This document shows positions 61,091 through 64,000 of a stretch of DNA of 64,000 bases, piece after piece. The notes beneath the pieces were generated by a model. The model made no database searches. It had not been told where the DNA came from and worked only from the letters and a program-made list of their open reading frames with translations. Location of the stretch: assembly GCA_963745405.1 (NCBI GenBank), contig CAVUWY010000002.1:992001-1056000 (forward strand), written 5' to 3'. Within the stretch, counting starts at the first letter, position 1; each line of letters begins with the position of its first letter. A program made the translations under genes and the position numbers. The DNA comes from C-114 sp963745405. GTDB taxonomy: Bacteria; Chloroflexota; Limnocylindria; Limnocylindrales; CSP1-4.

Positions 61091-61303
61091 ATGTCAGATG
61101 GACACGATCAGTCGCAGGTCGAGCCGGCCCACCACGACGCCCATGACGAGGTGCACGACGACGCCCATGGCGGCGGCACCGCGCATGACGCCCACGACAC
61201 GCCGGCCCTCGGCCCGGCCGACTGGACGGCCTGGATCTTCGGGATCGCCGGGGTCGTGATCGGCGTCCTGATGTGGGCGGCCTTCGCGATCGCGACTTCC
61301 TGA
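61091..61303 (+). CDS. small His/Asp-rich single-pass membrane protein
   Basis: A 70-residue protein. The first 42 residues hold nine His and about ten acidic residues (MSDGHDQSQVEPAHHDAHDE, then VHDDAHGGGTAHDAHDTP). One membrane helix follows (WTAWIFGIAGVVIGVLMWAA). The start has GGAGG 10 bases upstream. A His-rich exposed tail next to a membrane helix suggests metal binding or a small subunit of a membrane complex. No family recognised; small size lowers confidence. Confidence 0.6.
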   Translation: MSDGHDQSQVEPAHHDAHDEVHDDAHGGGTAHDAHDTPALGPADWTAWIFGIAGVVIGVLMWAAFAIATS

Positions 61304-61346
61304 CGAGGTCTGCGGGACTGACCCGGCGACCTTGGTCTCGCTCGGG

Positions 61347-61637
61347 CTACGTGCCCCGATAGTTCGAGACCTCCTTGCGGCCGCCGAACACACCGACGCC
61401 CCACGTCCCGAAGTCGAGTGCGACCGCGGCGATGATGAAGATCCAGTTGAGGAGACTGAGGCCGTTCGGCTGGACGAGTCCGTACATGAGCGTGGTCCAG
61501 GGCAGGAACAGCCACCCGAGGCCCAACCAGACCGCCGAGCCGAGCAGCCCGTTCCAGTAGGCCTGGTCGTTCGACCAGCCCACGAGCAGGAAGAGGCGGG
61601 GTGCGATCACCCCCATGACCAGTGAGATGCAGCCCAT
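61347..61637 (-). CDS. small membrane protein, unknown
   Basis: A 96-residue hydrophobic protein: MGCISLVMGVIAPRLFLLVG, WNGLLGSAVWLGLGWLFLPW, TTLMYGLVQPNG and LNWIFIIAAVALDFGTWGVG make three to four membrane segments, followed by a short basic tail. GGAGGGAG lies 7 bases before ATG 61637, an excellent ribosome site. Similar small proteins occur in many high-GC genomes, but no function is known. Confidence 0.75.
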   Translation of the reverse strand: MGCISLVMGVIAPRLFLLVGWSNDQAYWNGLLGSAVWLGLGWLFLPWTTLMYGLVQPNGLSLLNWIFIIAAVALDFGTWGVGVFGGRKEVSNYRGT

Positions 61638-61775
61638 CGATGACTCCCTCCGGGGGCCGATCCTCGACGGGCGCGCTGGACGCACCGCCTGGGCTCGGCC
61701 GGTCGGCGAAGACTACGGCATCGGCGAGCCCGCGGATAGGGTCTTTTGCGCCAGGCTGATCAACACGGGATCGTC

Positions 61776-63485
61776 CTAGAAGAGCCCGACGACCTCGCCG
61801 TTCTCGTCGATGTCGATGTTCTCGCCGCCCGGATGCGAGGGCAGCCCCGGCATCGTCCGCATCTCGCCGGCATAGGCGGTCAGGAAGCCGGCCCCGGCCG
61901 ATAGGCGGACGTCGCGGATCGGGACCCGGAAGCCGGTCGGCCGCCCCATGAGCGTCGGATCGTGGCTCAGCGAGTACTGCGTCTTGGCCATGCAGATCGG
62001 CAGGTTCCCGAACCCAAGACCCTCGATCTGGCGGATCGCCTTCGCCGCGGCGGGCAGCAGGTCGACTCCGTCGGCGCCGTAGATCCGGGTCGCGATGGTC
62101 TCGATCTTGGCCGCCACCGGCATGTCATCCGGGTAGAGGTAGTCGAACCGCGGCGCGCCTTCCTCGGCGGCTGCCCAGACCGCCGCGGCGAGGGCCTCGG
62201 CGCCGGCCCCGCCATCGGCGAAATGGGTCGCGAGGACCGCGTTCCGTGCTCCGGCGGCGAGGGCCACCTCGCGGATGGCGGCATGCTCGGCCGGCGTGTC
62301 GGTCGGGAAGGCGTTGATGGCGACGACCGCCGGGACCCCGAAGGCGGCGACGTTCTCGATCTGTTTGGCCAGGTTCGCCGCGCCGGCCCGGACCGCCTCG
62401 ACGTTCTCCGCCGAGAGGGCGGCGTCGAGCGGCTTGCCGGCGACGATCTTGCCGACACCACCGTGCATCTTGAGGGCCCGGACCGTCGCCACGATGCATG
62501 CCGCGTCGGGCCGGATGCCCGAGGTCCGGCATTTGATGTCGAAGAACTTCTCGGCCCCCATGTCCGCCCCGAAGCCGGCCTCGGTGCAGACGATCTCGTT
62601 GGTGGCGAGGGCCAGCCGGTCGGCGAGGATCGAGTTGTTGCCGTGGGCGATGTTACCGAACGGGCCGCAGTGGACGAAGGCGGCGCCGCCCTCGAGCGTC
62701 TGAAGCAGGTTGGGCTTCAGGGCGTCGCGGAGGAGGACCGTCATCGCCCCGGCGACCTTGAGGTCCTCGGCCGTCACCGGCGAGCCGTCCATGGTCGTGG
62801 CGAGGACCATCCGGCCGAGCCGGGCGCGCAGGTCGTGGAGGTCCGAGGCGAGGGCGAGGACGGCCATGACCTCGGATGCGACGGTGATCTGCCACTCCGT
62901 CTCGCGCGGCGGACCGTTCTCGCGTCCGCCGAGCCCGACGATCGCCCGCCGGATCGCCCGGTCGCTGATGTCGACGACGCGCGGCCACACGACGGAGGCC
63001 TGGTCGATCCCCAGCGGGTTCTTGTGGTGAAGGCTGTTATCGAGGAAGGCGGCGGCAAGGTTGTGGGCGGCGCCGATGGCGTGGTTGTCGCCGGTCAGGT
63101 GGAGGTTGAAGTCCTCCATCGGGATGACCTGGCTGTAGCCGCCACCCGCGGCCCCTCCCTTGATCCCGAACACCGGCCCGAGGCTCGGCTGGCGGATGGC
63201 GACGGCCGCTCGGTGCCCGATCCGGTTCAACCCCTGGGTGAGACCGATGGTCGTCGTCGTCTTGCCCTCGCCGAGCGGGGTCGGGCTTATCGCCGTGACG
63301 ACGACGTACTTGCCGCGCGGGTTCGCCGCTTCGAGGCGGCGGATCGCCTCGATCGTGACCTTGGCCTTGGACGGCCCATAGAGTTCCAGCTCGTCGTCGC
63401 GGATCCCGAGCTCGGCGGCGACGTCGACGATCGGCCGAGGGGAGACCGCCCGGGCGATCTGGAGGTCGGACGGGAACCCGCTCAT
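61776..63485 (-). CDS. fhs: formate-tetrahydrofolate ligase
   Basis: Makes 10-formyl-tetrahydrofolate from formate, ATP and tetrahydrofolate. A 569-residue enzyme, with ATP loop ISPTPLGEGKTTTTIGLTQG (about 67-86), RQPSLGPVFGIKGGAAGGGY, EDFNLHLTGDNHAIGAAHNL, CGPFGNIAHGNNSILADRLA, TEAGFGADMGAEKFFDIKCR, INAFPTDTPAEH and ICMAKTQYSLSHDPTLMGRP. It ends with GGENIDIDENGEVVGLF, the usual C-terminus. ATG 63485 overlaps the folD stop, so the two one-carbon genes are coupled. Confidence 0.97.
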   Translation of the reverse strand: MSGFPSDLQIARAVSPRPIVDVAAELGIRDDELELYGPSKAKVTIEAIRRLEAANPRGKYVVVTAISPTPLGEGKTTTTIGLTQGLNRIGHRAAVAIRQPSLGPVFGIKGGAAGGGYSQVIPMEDFNLHLTGDNHAIGAAHNLAAAFLDNSLHHKNPLGIDQASVVWPRVVDISDRAIRRAIVGLGGRENGPPRETEWQITVASEVMAVLALASDLHDLRARLGRMVLATTMDGSPVTAEDLKVAGAMTVLLRDALKPNLLQTLEGGAAFVHCGPFGNIAHGNNSILADRLALATNEIVCTEAGFGADMGAEKFFDIKCRTSGIRPDAACIVATVRALKMHGGVGKIVAGKPLDAALSAENVEAVRAGAANLAKQIENVAAFGVPAVVAINAFPTDTPAEHAAIREVALAAGARNAVLATHFADGGAGAEALAAAVWAAAEEGAPRFDYLYPDDMPVAAKIETIATRIYGADGVDLLPAAAKAIRQIEGLGFGNLPICMAKTQYSLSHDPTLMGRPTGFRVPIRDVRLSAGAGFLTAYAGEMRTMPGLPSHPGGENIDIDENGEVVGLF

Positions 63486-64000
63486 GAGAAGCTCCCGACC
63501 GGCCGGGCCGCCGCGACGACCCGGACGGCCGGCCGCGGGCCGTCTGCCGGGGTCGCCTTCGGCCGAGCGCTCCGGCGCGGTCGCGGGCGGGGACGCTCGG
63601 CGCGCGCCTGGGCTTCCGCGGCCTGCACGAGGTGGGTCATGAGAAGGGCGTTGGTCACCGGCCCGACGCCGCCGGGCACCGGGGAGAGGGCCGATGCGAC
63701 CGCGCCGACCGAGACCGGATCGACATCGCCGACGATCCGGCCACCCACGACGTTGATCCCGACATCGACCACGACCGCACCCCGTTTGATCATCTGGCCG
63801 GTGATGAGGCCCGGCTTCCCCACGGCGACGACGACGATGTCCGCCGTCTTGAGCTGGGCCGCCAGGTTCGGCGTCCGCGAATGGCAGAGCGTGACGGTGG
63901 CGTTCTCGCGGAGCAGGAGGAGCGCCGCCGGCTTTCCGACGACGTTCGAGCGCCCGACGACGACGGCCCGCTTGCCGGCGATCGCGATCCCCGATCGCTT
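63482..64000 (-). CDS. folD: methylenetetrahydrofolate dehydrogenase/cyclohydrolase (partial)
   Basis: Interconverts methylene-, methenyl- and formyl-tetrahydrofolate with NADP+. Only the C-terminal 172 residues are inside the window; the start lies beyond the right edge. Visible are AGKRAVVVGRSNVVGKPAAL (dinucleotide site), NATVTLCHSRTPNLAAQL, ADIVVVAVGKPGLITGQMIK, GAVVVDVGINVVGGRIVGDV and LSPVPGGVGPVTNALLMTHL. A basic Arg/Pro-rich tail of about 50 residues after the fold is unusual for FolD. fhs follows with a 4-nt overlap. Confidence 0.95.
   Translation of the reverse strand, partial: KRSGIAIAGKRAVVVGRSNVVGKPAALLLLRENATVTLCHSRTPNLAAQLKTADIVVVAVGKPGLITGQMIKRGAVVVDVGINVVGGRIVGDVDPVSVGAVASALSPVPGGVGPVTNALLMTHLVQAAEAQARAERPRPRPRRSARPKATPADGPRPAVRVVAAARPVGSFS

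Overview
This window is very GC-rich bacterial chromosome with dense coding, frequent 4-nt start/stop overlaps (ATGA, GTGA) and many GTG or TTG starts. No rRNA, prophage, insertion sequence or CRISPR array is visible. Gene content (CRTAC1-type protein, DUF3105 protein, split LigD-like polymerase and ligase, PASTA kinase, a Cys-rich protein near folC, many promoters placed directly on start codons) suggests an uncultured high-GC Chloroflexota, perhaps of the Limnocylindria/Ellin6529 kind. That placement is inference; a deep actinobacterial relative cannot be excluded.

Layout. 0.1-3 kb: oxidoreductase, ArsR/SRPBCC pair, mechanosensitive channel. 3.1-11.1 kb: a xylose locus with xylA (one frameshift) and xylB facing a ROK regulator-xylF-xylH-xylG transport unit; a strong hairpin lies between xylF and xylH. 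11.2-17.1 kb: CRTAC1 protein, M24-fold protein, DUF2461 protein, K+ channel, GlcD-type oxidase. 17.2-22.7 kb: ECF42-like sigma factor with its YCII partner, then LigD-type polymerase and ATP-dependent ligase as separate genes. 22.8-27.7 kb: ribosomal protein L25, then a response regulator/histidine kinase/HtrA unit. 27.7-31 kb: folate operon folC-folP-folB led by a four-cysteine protein. 31-39 kb: cell-surface and signalling genes (Ig-like protein, PASTA kinase, galU), tRNA-Glu and small membrane proteins. 39-45 kb: a threonine-breakdown operon (tdh-kbl) with a fumarylacetoacetase-type hydrolase, a PHP phosphatase and an MBL hydrolase. 45-50 kb: PT-repeat surface protein, argS, an HExxH lipoprotein, a candidate small RNA and a degenerate MBL protein. 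50.2-59.6 kb: a histidine-utilisation cluster in two minus-strand blocks (hutH-GNAT-VOC-anchored protein-hutU and ftcD-hutI) separated by a plus-strand MFS gene. 59.7-64 kb: DedA protein, phosphatase, small membrane proteins, and the one-carbon genes fhs and folD, folD running off the right edge.

The genes fit a heterotroph that takes up xylose and degrades histidine and threonine. One-carbon units from these routes would enter folate metabolism through ftcD, fhs and folD, with folate made by folC, folP and folB.

The most unusual observation is at two cistron junctions of the hut cluster. ftcD-hutI carries three copies of a 26-bp unit and GNAT-VOC carries three copies of a 38-bp unit. Both lengths are 2 modulo 3, so each full unit between the genes reads as a micro-ORF whose stop overlaps the next start, forming stop/start chains from one gene to the next. 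Second is a compact transcript candidate at about 49403-49479 with two CU-rich anti-Shine-Dalgarno segments and a terminator. Also notable are about nine genes whose -10 box sits 6-8 nt before the start codon (leaderless mRNAs), three single-base frameshifts in two catabolic genes, and two genes that lack any ATG/GTG/TTG near their conserved N-terminus.
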